Origin: Heterodera schachtii
Lineage: Eukaryota; Nematoda; Chromadorea; Rhabditida; Heteroderidae
Assembly: GCA_023374025.1 (NCBI GenBank)
Contig: SIJG01000003.1
Coordinates: 2,386,416 to 2,450,415, forward strand
Length of the DNA stretch: 64,000 bases
Direction of reading: 5' to 3'
This document shows positions 11,201 to 21,381 of this stretch, piece by piece. Positions within the stretch are counted from its first letter, which is position 1; each line of letters begins with the position of its first letter. Below the pieces are notes generated by a model that was not told the DNA's origin, searched no databases, and saw only the letters and a list, made by a program, of their open reading frames with translations. A program made the translations under genes and the position numbers.

Positions 11201-13594
11201 GCGTTCCATCACTATGACCACTCGGGATCTGGTTGAGCTGTTCGAGAGCGAGTCAGCAATGGAAAAGCGTCGCGAAATGCTCACCGGTTGTTTTGTGAGG
11301 GTTTTCGACCACACGCCGGCTGACGAGGGCGAAGCTGTTCATCGGGTAGGCAAATTTGATGCAGAAATTTTGATAAAGCCTATTGCTTTTGCTCTGTCAA
11401 TGGATGACAAATTTTTTTATAAAATGTGAAATAAATTAGCAATTTTGACCGTCTCTATTCACCCATCCATAATTTTAGAAATACTCTATAAAATGGGATT
11501 GAATTGGCTGTTCTTATAATGGAAACTTTTGCTTTTCAGCTCCACCAAATTGTCAATGTGCAAAAGGGTGCTTACTACCGTTTGCGGAATGCTTTTTCCG
11601 ACATGCATTTGACGCTGCGTGGTGAGTCCGAGCTGTTGCGCTGCGACAACGTCTCCGGCAAAGCGTTCACTGAAGAGGAATTTGAGGAATGGGCCCAACG
11701 TACGCGAGAGAAGGTGGGAAATGCTGTGGGGGACACAAAATTCAAAAAATGGCAATTAAAATTTTATGAGTCCGGATGGGACAAAATCCCACCAGGATTT
11801 ATGGGATATTGGTTTTCTTATGGTAGTTGTTCATTAACGACTCATAACTTTAGGAGTTTCCATCTCCGACAAAACTGTTCATTGCTCAAAAAATTGAATG
11901 TTTGGGACGTTCAAAAGCCAAATCATTGTCCGACCAAAACGAATCAGAGGCACCGCAACCAAAGATGAAGCGAAAGCATTTGAAGAAGCGCAATTGGATG
12001 ACACTGTTCAGGACGGACAACAGCATTGGGGAGGGACGGGGGGAAATGGCAGCGAATGGAGTGGAGGAGAAACGCAACCGAACAACGCCGACAACAACAA
12101 TGTCACCGAGGATGAGCAGTTTCAGCACCAACAATGGACGCACCGCCAAATATGGGCTTGGACCACGGCGTCCCTATGCGAGAGCGGTACGATGGACTGA
12201 ATTTATTCAAATTGAGAAAAGGAATTTCATGCACATATAATGAAACTTGGTTCGAAATCAGCAAAATTTAGGATCCAACCAATTATTAATTCTTTTTGCA
12301 GACTCCGCTGCTTTCACTGACTGTACGAGCGCCATCACATTTTTCTTCGCCTTTTTCGTCGACCATTCGCCACCAGCAGCAGCGAAAGTCCGTCGCCCCC
12401 GGCCGCAACAGAAACAGCATTAGCAATGACGACGAATGGGTTCGCAAAACGGAACGCTTCATCACACGGACGAGCGGATTTGTCGACAACTCTTCGTCAT
12501 CCACCGCTTTCTCCCGTGCAAATCGGCTGGACACAGCGATAGATGCGGAACAGCGCAGTTCAATGCGATTGGAACGCACCGCCGGCGGCTTCGACGGGTC
12601 ATGGCGACGGACTTCGGCACCGGCGGAACACAGCAAAACGCAGCCACAGCAATTGTTGGACATGGACAATTATGTGGGCCATCGCCCGTTGAGCAGCATG
12701 TCGTCAATTGAGTGGAGCGGTGCCGGTGAACGAAAGGACAGCGAACAACTCAGCGGATACGGAGATGCGGTGAGAACGGATAACGCGCCCGATACGTTTA
12801 GCAACATTGGTGTTGACCCACCTCCCACATGAAACGCAAAACGTTCGGCTCCATTTATAAAATTCTTTTGCAAATTTTACGATTTTATTAGTGTGATTCA
12901 AAAAGTAATTCTTACAAAAAAATATTCTTTTTTATTTCAAAATTTACTTTTTCAGCCGCGGGCAATCACTCCGTCCAATTTGTCAGCAAGTGACTTTGGT
13001 GCTGCATCAAATTCTGCTGGCGTTGTGTCCTATTTCTCCACCCCTTCGGGGTTCCCATCGTCGCAACGTCCATACTCCTCAAATTGGCCACCGAATTCAA
13101 ATTGCATCAGCAGCACCACCTTCGGTAACAACGACAGTGCCATTTCGACCACTGAGCCAGCTTGGTCAACTCGACGAGTGCAGGCATTTGACGCGTTTGT
13201 TGGTGGCGGTGGCGGGGACAGCAGCGACGAGGAGCCGATGGTGGCACGGGCACGACGTCAAGTCATGGATAGCATGGAGCCAATCGGAGATGGGGGCAGC
13301 GGGGGAGGTAGGAATGTTGGCACGAATTTGCCATGGCATGGAAGGCAACGGCAGCAACAACAACGGCGAATTTCAGCATCTACGGAAGTTGATCAACACG
13401 GCAACAACAACTTCAAGCAGTTCGAGCAGAGTTGGTACAACAAGGACAACCAGCAGCACAGCAACGGCAAAAACACATTCAAACAGTTCGAGCAACAGTG
13501 GTACAACAATGAAAAAGGGGATGACCACAGTCGTGGAAGATCGCTGCGGTCGTCTCACCATTACAGCACGGTTGAGAACGGATATGATTTTTAA
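8212..13594 (+). CDS. protein with three tandem Plus-3 domains
   Basis: Fifteen exons: 8212-8244, 8447-8653, 8825-9007, 9064-9252, 9396-9506, 9584-9652, 9714-9954, 10145-10242, 10290-10484, 10736-10989, 11177-11345, 11540-11713, 11854-12186, 12302-12769, 12956-13594. They sum to 3363 nt, or 1120 residues. Plus-3 is the Rtf1 domain that binds phosphorylated Spt5 and nucleic acid in transcription elongation. It appears three times: about residues 100-200 (NFEQLHDLVAGNAFVRLLCG), 325-440 (QFGRAVTGCFVRINTG, then EFHEWHLLM) and 545-640 (KRREMLTGCFVRVFDH, then EEEFEEWAQRT). Each copy is cut by an intron at the same place, before IDQI, LDQL or LHQI, and is followed by an LP-type linker (RLKLPTLEF, RISLPSKRF, FPSPTKLFI). 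The rest is low-complexity Ser, Gln and Asn, with a small repeat FKQFEQxWYN near the end. Rtf1 itself has one Plus-3, so this is a different architecture. The exon 7-8 junction is the least certain. Confidence 0.85.
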
Positions 13595-13633
13595 CTCGAG
13601 ATTCTGTCATAAGGCATCAATGAGTCTTGATAA

Positions 13634-13639
13634 AATAAA
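13634..13639 (+). terminator. poly(A) signal AATAAA
   Basis: Lies about 40 bp after the stop of the triple Plus-3 gene and is the likely 3' end signal of that transcript. Confidence 0.5.
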
Positions 13640-14674
13640 AAACCTTTGAAAAATCATTTAACTCTCTCCTATCTTTCTCCTCTTAATTGGATTGCCTTTA
13701 ATTAATGTCGTCGTCCATAACTTGGTGTTTTTAGCCTCGCTCTCATGACAATCCGCGGCCTCAACAACAGAACTTCTTTTCCGCTCCCTCTCGTCATTCC
13801 CGTCGCATTTCGTCGTCCCCTCCGTCCCGAACGCCTGGCGTGCCGTCGTCCTTTTTCTTTTCTACAGGTCGTCGCTGATGAACGACGGATGGGCAAAATA
13901 GCGTTTCTGAAGTGCCATGTTTTGTGTATTTTCTGCCGTTTTTCGCCTAACTGATCGTAATTTTTCCTCTGATCGATCGCTTTACTCACTTGACAAAGCA
14001 CCAATTGGCCCATTTTGTTTCGCTTAATGAGATGTTTTGACAATTTTGCAATATTTTCATATTCTCACTTTATTTCATTTTTTTGCTAATTCATCTTTAG
14101 CTCATTAAAATATTTGTTCAGTTTTATTCCAATTAAATATACAGTAAAGTTTGAAAAAACTTCGTAACGAGAAAATAAAATGCTTTAATTGATACCATCA
14201 TCAGGAATTGTAAAGAAATAGAGGTAACATGAAAGAAAGCGATCAAACATCGAATTTCTCATAGAAAAAATGTGAATAAAGACGCAAAAATAGAAAAAAT
14301 CGTTAATGAAGACGCAAAAATTTTGAGGCTTTTTGTGGTTTTTTGAGAAATTGAAGATTTGAGGTTTTTGGGGAAATTTCGTCGGATTTTTTAAATTTTG
14401 ATAAGTTGGCATAATGTTTTCGAACAAAAAATTGCTCAAATTGATCATGGACAATCCAAAAATATATCATTTGAAAATTTTAAGCGTGTTTTGAATAAAC
14501 TTTAAAAATGAGGCTTTTTGACACAAAATGAGGCTTTTTTGCTTGCCAAATGAGGCTTTGAAAATTTTGGTCTGGGAACCCTGATCATATTTGTCCATAT
14601 TATTGTCTAACTGCTTTTGGTTGTTTTCCAATTGCAATTTTTGTGTAATTTTTCTTTCATTTGTAATTTTCCAA

Positions 14675-14684
14675 TTTCTTTCAG
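14675..14684 (+). promoter_or_regulatory. trans-splice-type acceptor before LTV1 copy A
   Basis: AATTTCTTTCAG lies about 25 bp before the ATG of copy A with no upstream donor needed. The same arrangement (GTCTTTTTCAG at about 18583-18592) precedes copy B, so the site was duplicated with the gene. In nematodes such sites receive a spliced leader. Confidence 0.55.
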
Positions 14685-14708
14685 CATTTTTAAACATACA
14701 CTGCTAAA

Positions 14709-17700
14709 ATGGTATTTTTTTAATTTTGCATAATTGCTTTATGCATTTGCCACTTTTGCCTAATTAAGGGCAAACACAAAAAGCCGTTCATTGACCGCAA
14801 AAGTGCGGTGAGTTTCCGTCTGCTCCATCGCAGTCAGAAAGATCCTTTGATTGCGGATGAATCGCTGGGGGAAAGGGTTCTCGACCCGGTTTCATCGGAT
14901 GCGAAGGTTCGTGGAAAACTTTCCACTTAAAAAGTCCCCAATCGGATTTTGGAGCAAATTTGATAAAACGGGGGACTTGGGACTGAAACGGCCTTCGATT
15001 GAATTATCCGTCCGATGCCATTGTCCATTTAAGAAGCTTGAAGAGAGGCGAAAGTTTGGCGTTTATTATCGGGACGACTACGATTATTTGCGACATTTGA
15101 AAGAAGTCGGCGAGGTACGGAAAAGGACGGCATTCTTTTCCCCGTTTTTCCTTCTTTTTTGCGCTTAGACTGTCGATTTGATCGGAGATGAGCCAATTGT
15201 GGAGAGGGAAGTGATCGGTGCGGACGATCAAACGACGTCCAAGCAGTTCAATTCGTGCATTTTCGAAACGCACGGCGTGGAATTGAGGGTTGGCATGCTC
15301 AACCGCGCCGCGCCTTCCAACGGTCCGTCACGCTTTTGGTTATTAATTTCTAGGATCCCGGCTTACCCCCATTATTTTATTTGCGTCGATTCACTCATTT
15401 GATTTTTTTGTTTGCCATCTTTTCCCATTCACAGAACTCCTCCCCGACTTTGACCCGGACATTGTGGCGGCATTGGACGGTGAAATTGACAATTCGGGCG
15501 CGGACGACGACGACGAATTGGACGATGATTTTGTGGCAAAAGCCAATGCGCCCGGAGGCAAAGGTGTGATGGGTGGGGTGGAAACTAATGTTTGTGTGTT
15601 TTCTGGCGCCAACGATTTTTTTTCTTTTCACGGGGCTTTTCGGTGTCGCTAATTAAACCAACAAATCCCTACAAAAGGGTCCCCCCGCCTTGGAATTTTC
15701 TCGGGAGGGAGACAAACCGCAAGAGTGCCTTTCTTAGCAAAAAACTATATTAAGATGACGACAAACTGTTTGACTACCGAAACGAAAATCGTGGAAAGGA
15801 AGAAATTTTGCAGCGTTTTGGTCTTCGCAACGCGCGGGAGAAATTTTCGGATGAAAGTTCGGCGGATGAGGAGGACGATGAGACGGGTCAGTGCAAATGC
15901 ATTTTTTAGTTTTGTTTTGTCATTGCCCATTTTTTAAGATTCGTCCGCCACACAATCGGAAGTTGACGAGCGCAAAACGACCTTCACAAATTACTCGATG
16001 AGTTCATCTGTGATAAAACGGCCCGAAGGGTTGCGACTAATCGACGACCATTTTGAGGTGGCGAAAGAGTCCAAAATTAATTGACAAATGAGTGCATAAT
16101 TGGTGCAATTAAATGCAGACATTGTACGAAGAGCAATACGCAAAAGAAGAGGAAGAGAACGGAGCGGAGGGAACGGACGGAGGAGGACAAATGGGGACGG
16201 ACTCCGCGCATTTCCTTTCTCTGCTGGCGGAAGAGCAATCCCAGCGGAGTTGCGCAGAGCGTTTTCAGCGGGAGGTGCCATTATTTTTCCAACAAAATTC
16301 CTTATTTGATTTAAAATTTGGTACTTTCCCGTTTTGGGGTCACAGAATTTTTCTCGTGGTGCTAAATTTTGAACAAGAAAAAAAAATTGGGAAAAATTGT
16401 TATGAAAAACTTAGGATTTTCCTCCCCCTCCATTTTTTGGGGCATGCCCTTCCAAATTCGGCACTTTTCTCTTTCATTCTCAGCTGCCCGATTCCGAGCT
16501 GAAGGGTTCGGTGTTACGTTATGCAAAAGCGATGGAAATTGGCAAAGGAAGGGCCGAGCCGACGGAGGACATTTTGGTGGACAGTGCGAAGAGAAGTCGC
16601 TGGGATTGCGAGTCCATTCTCTCCATGCATTCCACCGTATTAAAGCAGTTGCCAATTCCCCCACTTTTCAAATTCATTCAGCTTTACAATCATCCGACAG
16701 AAATTAGGGAGGCGATGAAAGGCATTGGGAGGCGACGGGGGAGGACCACCAAAGAGAAAGGCACGGCCAATTTGGAGGTGACGGACCAATGACCACCAAA
16801 AACACCGGACAATTCATTCCATCCCGACCATAGCTGTGCAAGGGGGGGGGGGCAGGGGGGGGGGGTCGTGACGCCGAACGCAAGGGTTCGGAGGGTGGTC
16901 GAACGCACGAGGCGGGGGGGGGGGGGTCGAGAAAAAAGGGAGAAAGGAAAAAAGGAAAGAAAAAAGGGAGAAAGGAAAAAAGGAAAAGAAAAAAAGAGAG
17001 AGAAGGAAAAAAAACGAGAAAAGTGAGCGGCGAAATCAAGGAAAGGGTCTCGCACTGCGCTCAAACGCCGTGGGTGATTTGGCGAACGCAAAAGTGGGGA
17101 CTTGGAAAATTGACTATTTCCCTAGAAATTTTGCTAAAATTTTCCAATTTTTCTGCGTTCGACATCCTTTCCTTTTGCGTTCGACGAATTCTGTTAAAGG
17201 AATTCGTCAAACGCAAGAGAGGAGGGGCTAAAAATTCCTAAATTTTCCTAAAAAATTGGCTCAAATAAGCAAAAAAGCGGTCCTTTTTTTTTGGCAAAAT
17301 TTGTTAACAATTGGCATTAAAAATTACAAAATTTTCCCGGCGGCGCCTATCGGCACCGCCGGACCCAACCCACCGTTCCTCAGAAGTTTTTTGGAAAAAC
17401 CGCCGCCGCAAAAATGCTGTGAAAAGCAAAAAAAAAAACGGTCATTGAATAGCAAAAAAAAAAAAAAGGTCATTGGATAGCAAAAAAAAAGGTCATTGGA
17501 TAGCAAAAAAAAAAAAAGGTCTTCACCGGGGCAAAAATGGTCGAACGCAAAAAAAAAACATGCTGGCCCCCCCTAGGGGGGGCCATCGCCGAACGCACGA
17601 CCCTTTTCCTGACCCCCCCCCCCCCCTTGCACACGTATGATCCCGACTTTAGGAAATGGAAATTGACGGAGACCAAAGAGACGGGCCACCGGCGCCGTCT

Positions 17701-17907
17701 GTCCGCACGCGCATTTCGATGATTAGCTCAATTAGACCGAAGGGCGAAACGACGGAAGAGCGGCGGACGCGCAAAAGTGCGGTGAAAGAAGAACGGAGAG
17801 AACGGCGGAAGGAAAAGAAGGCGAACAAAGAATCATTTCGGGCGGAGAGACTGAAATTGGAGGCACAGCGAAAAACGAATCAGCCGAAGACGCGGCCAAT
17901 GCATTGA
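14709..17907 (+). CDS. LTV1: LTV1 ribosome-biogenesis factor, copy A (full length)
   Basis: Eleven exons: 14709-14711, 14769-14906, 15034-15114, 15169-15322, 15435-15563, 15755-15886, 15939-16057, 16119-16274, 16484-16636, 16682-16777, 17653-17907. They total 1416 nt, or 471 residues, the usual LTV1 size. Recognised blocks in order: KKPFIDRKSAVSFRLLHRSQ, FGVYYRDDYDYLRHLKE, GMLNRAAPSN, LLPDFDPDIVAAL, TFTNYSMSSSVIKRPEGL, RSRWDCESILSMHSTLYNHP, and the basic C-terminus (AVKEERRERRKEKKANK). LTV1 works in late assembly and export of the 40S subunit. The first exon carries only the start codon. The last intron, 16778-17652, contains an 811-bp MITE. The sequence it now removes is still coding in copy B, so the intron looks newly formed. 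Confidence 0.9.
16829..17639. mobile_element. hAT-like MITE inside LTV1 copy A, 8-bp target duplication
   Basis: An 811-bp element flanked by direct repeats ATCCCGAC at 16821-16828 and 17640-17647. The ends are inverted: CATAGCTGTGCAAGGGGG on the left, and CATACGTGTGCAAGGGGG when the right end is read inward. The paralogous position in copy B (about 20189-20196, CTCCCGAC) is the empty site. There is no transposase. The interior has poly-G and A-rich tracts and a GC-rich hairpin at 17337-17362. An 8-bp duplication with short inverted ends is typical of hAT superfamily MITEs; the superfamily call is inference. Confidence 0.88.
17337..17362. repeat. GC-rich hairpin shared with copies near 19.4 and 19.5 kb
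   Basis: CGGCGGCGCC-TATC-GGCACCGCCGG is a near-perfect stem-loop. The same motif is at 19401-19428 and 19536-19562. At 17337 and 19536 the flanking text also matches (TTTGTTAACAA before it, AGTTTTTTGGAAAAACCG after it), so this is a dispersed repeat family found both in the MITE and in an intron of copy B. Confidence 0.7.
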
Positions 17908-18616
17908 AAAAGGGAAGCGAATGATCGGAGGGGTTGGATCATCCACCTGTTGCCACAGATTATTTTGTTAAATTTAATTGGGTCTTGAAATAAAGCATGA
18001 GACGTTAACTGTGGACCCTTAAAGGCGCTCGAAAGGAAATGGATGGGTATGAGTGGTTGTTTTGGGGATTTCGTATTCAAACATTATTCGACTCTTTTCA
18101 AACCCCGGACCCATATTCGAACAAGGATTCGAGAATTAAATTTTCGTCAATATCATAAAACGAAACTGGTTCAATGCACGAAATACGTCCTTGAATGGCA
18201 AAGACGTCCTTGAAATTGGGCCATCTCACTTGAAAATATCCTTGAACTCAACATGTCCTTGAAAAACCTTCAAAATATAAGTTTTTGAAATTATTAATTT
18301 TTTTTTATTAACTTATGGCATTATTTAGTGCAAAATCTGTTAATAGATGCACAAAAAATTCAAATTTTATTTTCCGGCGGCGCCAATCAAAAACACACCC
18401 AAAAAACGTTATGTTTTGACATTTAGACAAAATCTGTAAAAATAATTTGCCTCAAATATTTAAAAAATTTTCGGCGGCCCCCCTATTCCCAAAAACTTTT
18501 TGAAAAAGCAAAATGCTTATTCATTTTAATTTTAACCATCACACCTTTCAATTATTTACTAATTGTTCAATTCCCTTCTGTGTCTTTTTCAGGATTCCTA
18601 AACATTACTGCTAAAA
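17908..18616. other. spacer between LTV1 copies
   Basis: Contains the AATAAA of copy A (17989-17994) and a 3' flank (GGCGCTCGAAAGGAAATG, then GATTTCGTATTCAAACATTA) that recurs after copy B at 20608-20675. The duplicated unit therefore includes the 3' flank. No other gene is seen. Confidence 0.6.
17989..17994 (+). terminator. poly(A) signal of LTV1 copy A
   Basis: AATAAA about 80 bp after the copy A stop. Copy B has the equivalent at 20563-20568, about 110 bp after its stop. Confidence 0.5.
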
Positions 18617-20453
18617 ATGGTACTATTTTTTATTATCGCTGGTGGAAATTTTCACTTAATTGTCCTAATTAAGGGTAAAAACAAAAAACCGTTCATTGAC
18701 CGCAAAAGTGCCGTAAATTACACACTGACCAACAGAGAGTTGGAGGAGTCGCAGCGGACCAGTGATCGTAAAAGTGTTGCGAATTTTCGTCCCTTTGATA
18801 AACACTTTGAGGTAATTCAAAATGTTGCGGATGATTAATTGAATATAATGGATGGAGCAATGCTTATAGAGTATTTACGAGGATTATGCGAATGAAGCGG
18901 AGGAAATGGACGACGGAGAAGGACCAATTGAGACCGATCCTGCGCTTTTCTCTTCTCTGCTGGCGGATGGGCAATCCCAGCGGAGTTGTGAAGAACGTTT
19001 TCACCGGGAGGTGCCATTTAAAACAAAACAAAAAAAGGGGAGGGGGGGGGGTGGCAAAAAATTGAAGGAATCGGAAATAGTAAAGTTTGCTTTGCCCATC
19101 TTTGAACCAAAGCGGAATTTTGGGTCGCTGATGCCTATCTCTTTCCCGAATTCGAATAAACATTCGGAAAAATTATCGCGAATTCCGTTTAAGGCGCAAA
19201 TGAAAAATTGTAGATCGGTTAACCTCCTTTTTGAGAAGAAAAAAAATTCTAAAAGCGTATAATGCTGTATTAAGGGTTATCACGGTCGGATATCTATTTT
19301 TAATAATCACATAATTCGAATTCCACCGGGTTAGGTCTAGTGGAAAATTTTAATTTTGAATTAAAACTACGCAATAGCCATTCAATGTGTTTATGATTTC
19401 CCCGGCGGCGCCTAGCGGCACCGCCGGACCCCAAAAATCCCAATTTTTCTTAAAAAATTGGCTTAAAATCACAAAAATTGGTCCCTTTTTGGTGAAAATT
19501 TGTTAACAAAGCACACTCAAAACTTCAAAATTTCCCCCGGCGGCGCCTATTGGCACCGCCGGCCCCCCTGTTCCCAAAAGTTTTTTGGAAAAACCGCGCC
19601 GAAAACAAACGGTTTTTGAAAAGCAAAAAAAAAAAAAAAAAAATCGGCGGCGCCGACCCCCCTTCGCAAAAATTTTGACCGACCCCCCCCCCCCTCCTCC
19701 TAACAGTTTTTCTTGCGTCGGATTTGGTCTTCTCCATAAATATTATTGTCTGCATAAGTGCAAAATAAATAACCCCTGGGAATTCCCTTCCCCAATTGCC
19801 TCGAAGAATTGATGACTTTCGGCACTTTTCCTTTTCATTGTCAGCTGCCCGATTCTGAGCTGAAGGGCGCGGTGTTGCGCTATGTAAAAGCGATGGAAAT
19901 TGGAAAAGGAAGGGCCGAGTCGACCGAGCAAATTTTGGTGGACAATGCGAAGAGAAACCGTTGGGATTGCGAGTCCATTCTCTCCATTGCATTCAAACGT
20001 AAACAAAACATTTGTCAATCAGTCGCCATTTCCTTTGAATTCTTTCAGATTTACAATCACCCGACCGAAATTAGGGAGCCGATGAAAGTCATTGGGAGGC
20101 GAAGGGGGAGGACGACGACTAATGAGAAGGGCTTGTCCAAGTTGCAGGTAACGGACGAAGTGACCGCGGCGAAACACCGGGCAATTCGCTCCCGACTTAA
20201 GGAAATGGAAATTGACGACCAGTGCGACGGACCACCGGCGCCGTCCGTCCGCACTCGCATTTCTATGGTTAGCGCAATTCGACCGAAGGGCGAAACGACG
20301 GAAGAGCGGCGAATTCGCAAAAATGTCGTAAAAGAAGAACGGAGAGAGCGACGGAAGGAAAAGAAAACGAACAAAGAATCATTTCGAGTGGAGAGACTGA
20401 AATTGGATGAGCAGCGACAAACGAATCAGCCGAAGACGCGACAAATTCATTGA
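18617..20453 (+). CDS. LTV1 copy B, internally deleted paralogue (possible pseudogene)
   Basis: Exons 18617-18619 (ATG only), 18674-18811, 18870-19010 and 19845-20453 give an open frame of 296 residues. The start (KKPFIDRKSAV) and everything from SIYEDYANEAEE to the basic C-terminus match copy A, but exons 3 to 7 of copy A are missing. Exon 2 runs from the N-terminal block straight into a sequence like the end of exon 7 (FRPFDKHFE). In the last exon the stretch after WDCESIL keeps an unspliced 50-bp intron-like segment (GTAAAC to TTTCAG). One extra T just before it means that splicing would break the frame while retention keeps it open. The 54 bp matching the new intron in copy A are coding here. 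Whether the protein is made is unclear. Confidence 0.6.
19398..19700. repeat. dispersed repeat in LTV1 copy B intron
   Basis: Two GC-rich hairpins (19401-19428, 19536-19562) sit between poly-A, poly-C and GGCGGCGCC tracts. The part from about 19430 to 19610 matches the interior of the copy A MITE (17240-17400). It has no reading frame. Confidence 0.6.
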
Positions 20454-21156
20454 AAAGGGGGGGAGGGGGAAAGTGATCATCAACAGGAAAAAGAGGAGAG
20501 GGGGCGGGAGTGATCATCAACCGATGTTGACACGGCTTTTGTTACTTTTATTTGATTTGGCCAAATAAAGGATTTGGAAAACGAGGACACGCGCTAACTT
20601 GGACCGAAAGGCGCTCGAATGGAAATGTAGGGAAAGCGTGTCTGATTTGGGGGTTTCGTATTCAAACATTACTGTCTAAAATAAACAGTTTTGTCGGAGT
20701 ATAACCATTTTATCCATGCATAAGAATTGCCACGACGTGGGCCTCTGTGGATGAGTTGGGCATCACTCTTCATTGGTTTTAATGTTTATTCTCATTTATT
20801 CCATTGGCAAATTCCTTTTTTCCAAAAATAAGAAATGTAAAATAATAAAAATAAATTGTCACGGTGATTATCGATAATTTATAACATTTTCTGTGATTGA
20901 TTGATTTGATCACTTCTCACATTATTTTTGTGTAGACAATCACTGTGTGTTCTTGCATTCCATGGGTTAGCTAAAAATCCTAATTAATCAGCTGATTAGG
21001 AAAAAGAAAGAAAGATTTTCTCGCCGTTTCCATGTCGAGACGAGCCTCGAAATGGTTGTGGTCCAATTGAGTCCATTCGCGGACCAACTTAAATTTGTGT
21101 TAATTCTCAATTTTAGTGAATTTTCCATGCCAAAGCAAAACGATTTTTAAATAAAA

Positions 21157-21381
21157 ATGCTTTTCCGAGTTCCTTTACTCCCATTTATTTTATTTTCGTT
21201 TGCTCCTTTGGCATTTGTTCGGTTGCCTCGGTTTGGCATCCCAATTTACGCTAATTTTAATCGGATTTACGTCATGGACGGGCAAATCCCGGCTGAAACT
21301 GATACGGCCAATGTCCACGAGTTTGAAGCGGATTCGCGAGCCGCCGGCGGGGCCCTCTTCGACGGTGACAAATCCTTTTGA
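21157..21381 (+). CDS. hypothetical small protein with signal-like N-terminus
   Basis: A 74-residue frame beginning MLFRVPLLPFILFSFAPLAF, a hydrophobic start that could be a signal peptide, followed by a short polar region. No homologue is recognised, and no introns or poly(A) signal support it. It could be chance in an AT-rich spacer, or a first exon. Confidence 0.25.
   Translation: MLFRVPLLPFILFSFAPLAFVRLPRFGIPIYANFNRIYVMDGQIPAETDTANVHEFEADSRAAGGALFDGDKSF

Larger units (their letters stand above)
13595..14708. other. spacer, with one orphan exon-like frame
   Basis: Mostly AT-rich, with no supported gene. A 144-bp frame at 13735-13878 follows a TTTTAG acceptor and has protein-like composition (Pro, Ser, Gln, Arg). 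It starts in the phase left by exon 14 of the upstream gene and could be an alternative last exon. Confidence 0.45.

Noticed and set aside
16690..17091. 133-residue minus-strand frame
   Set aside because: Runs through poly-G and AG-rich MITE sequence and lies opposite an LTV1 exon.
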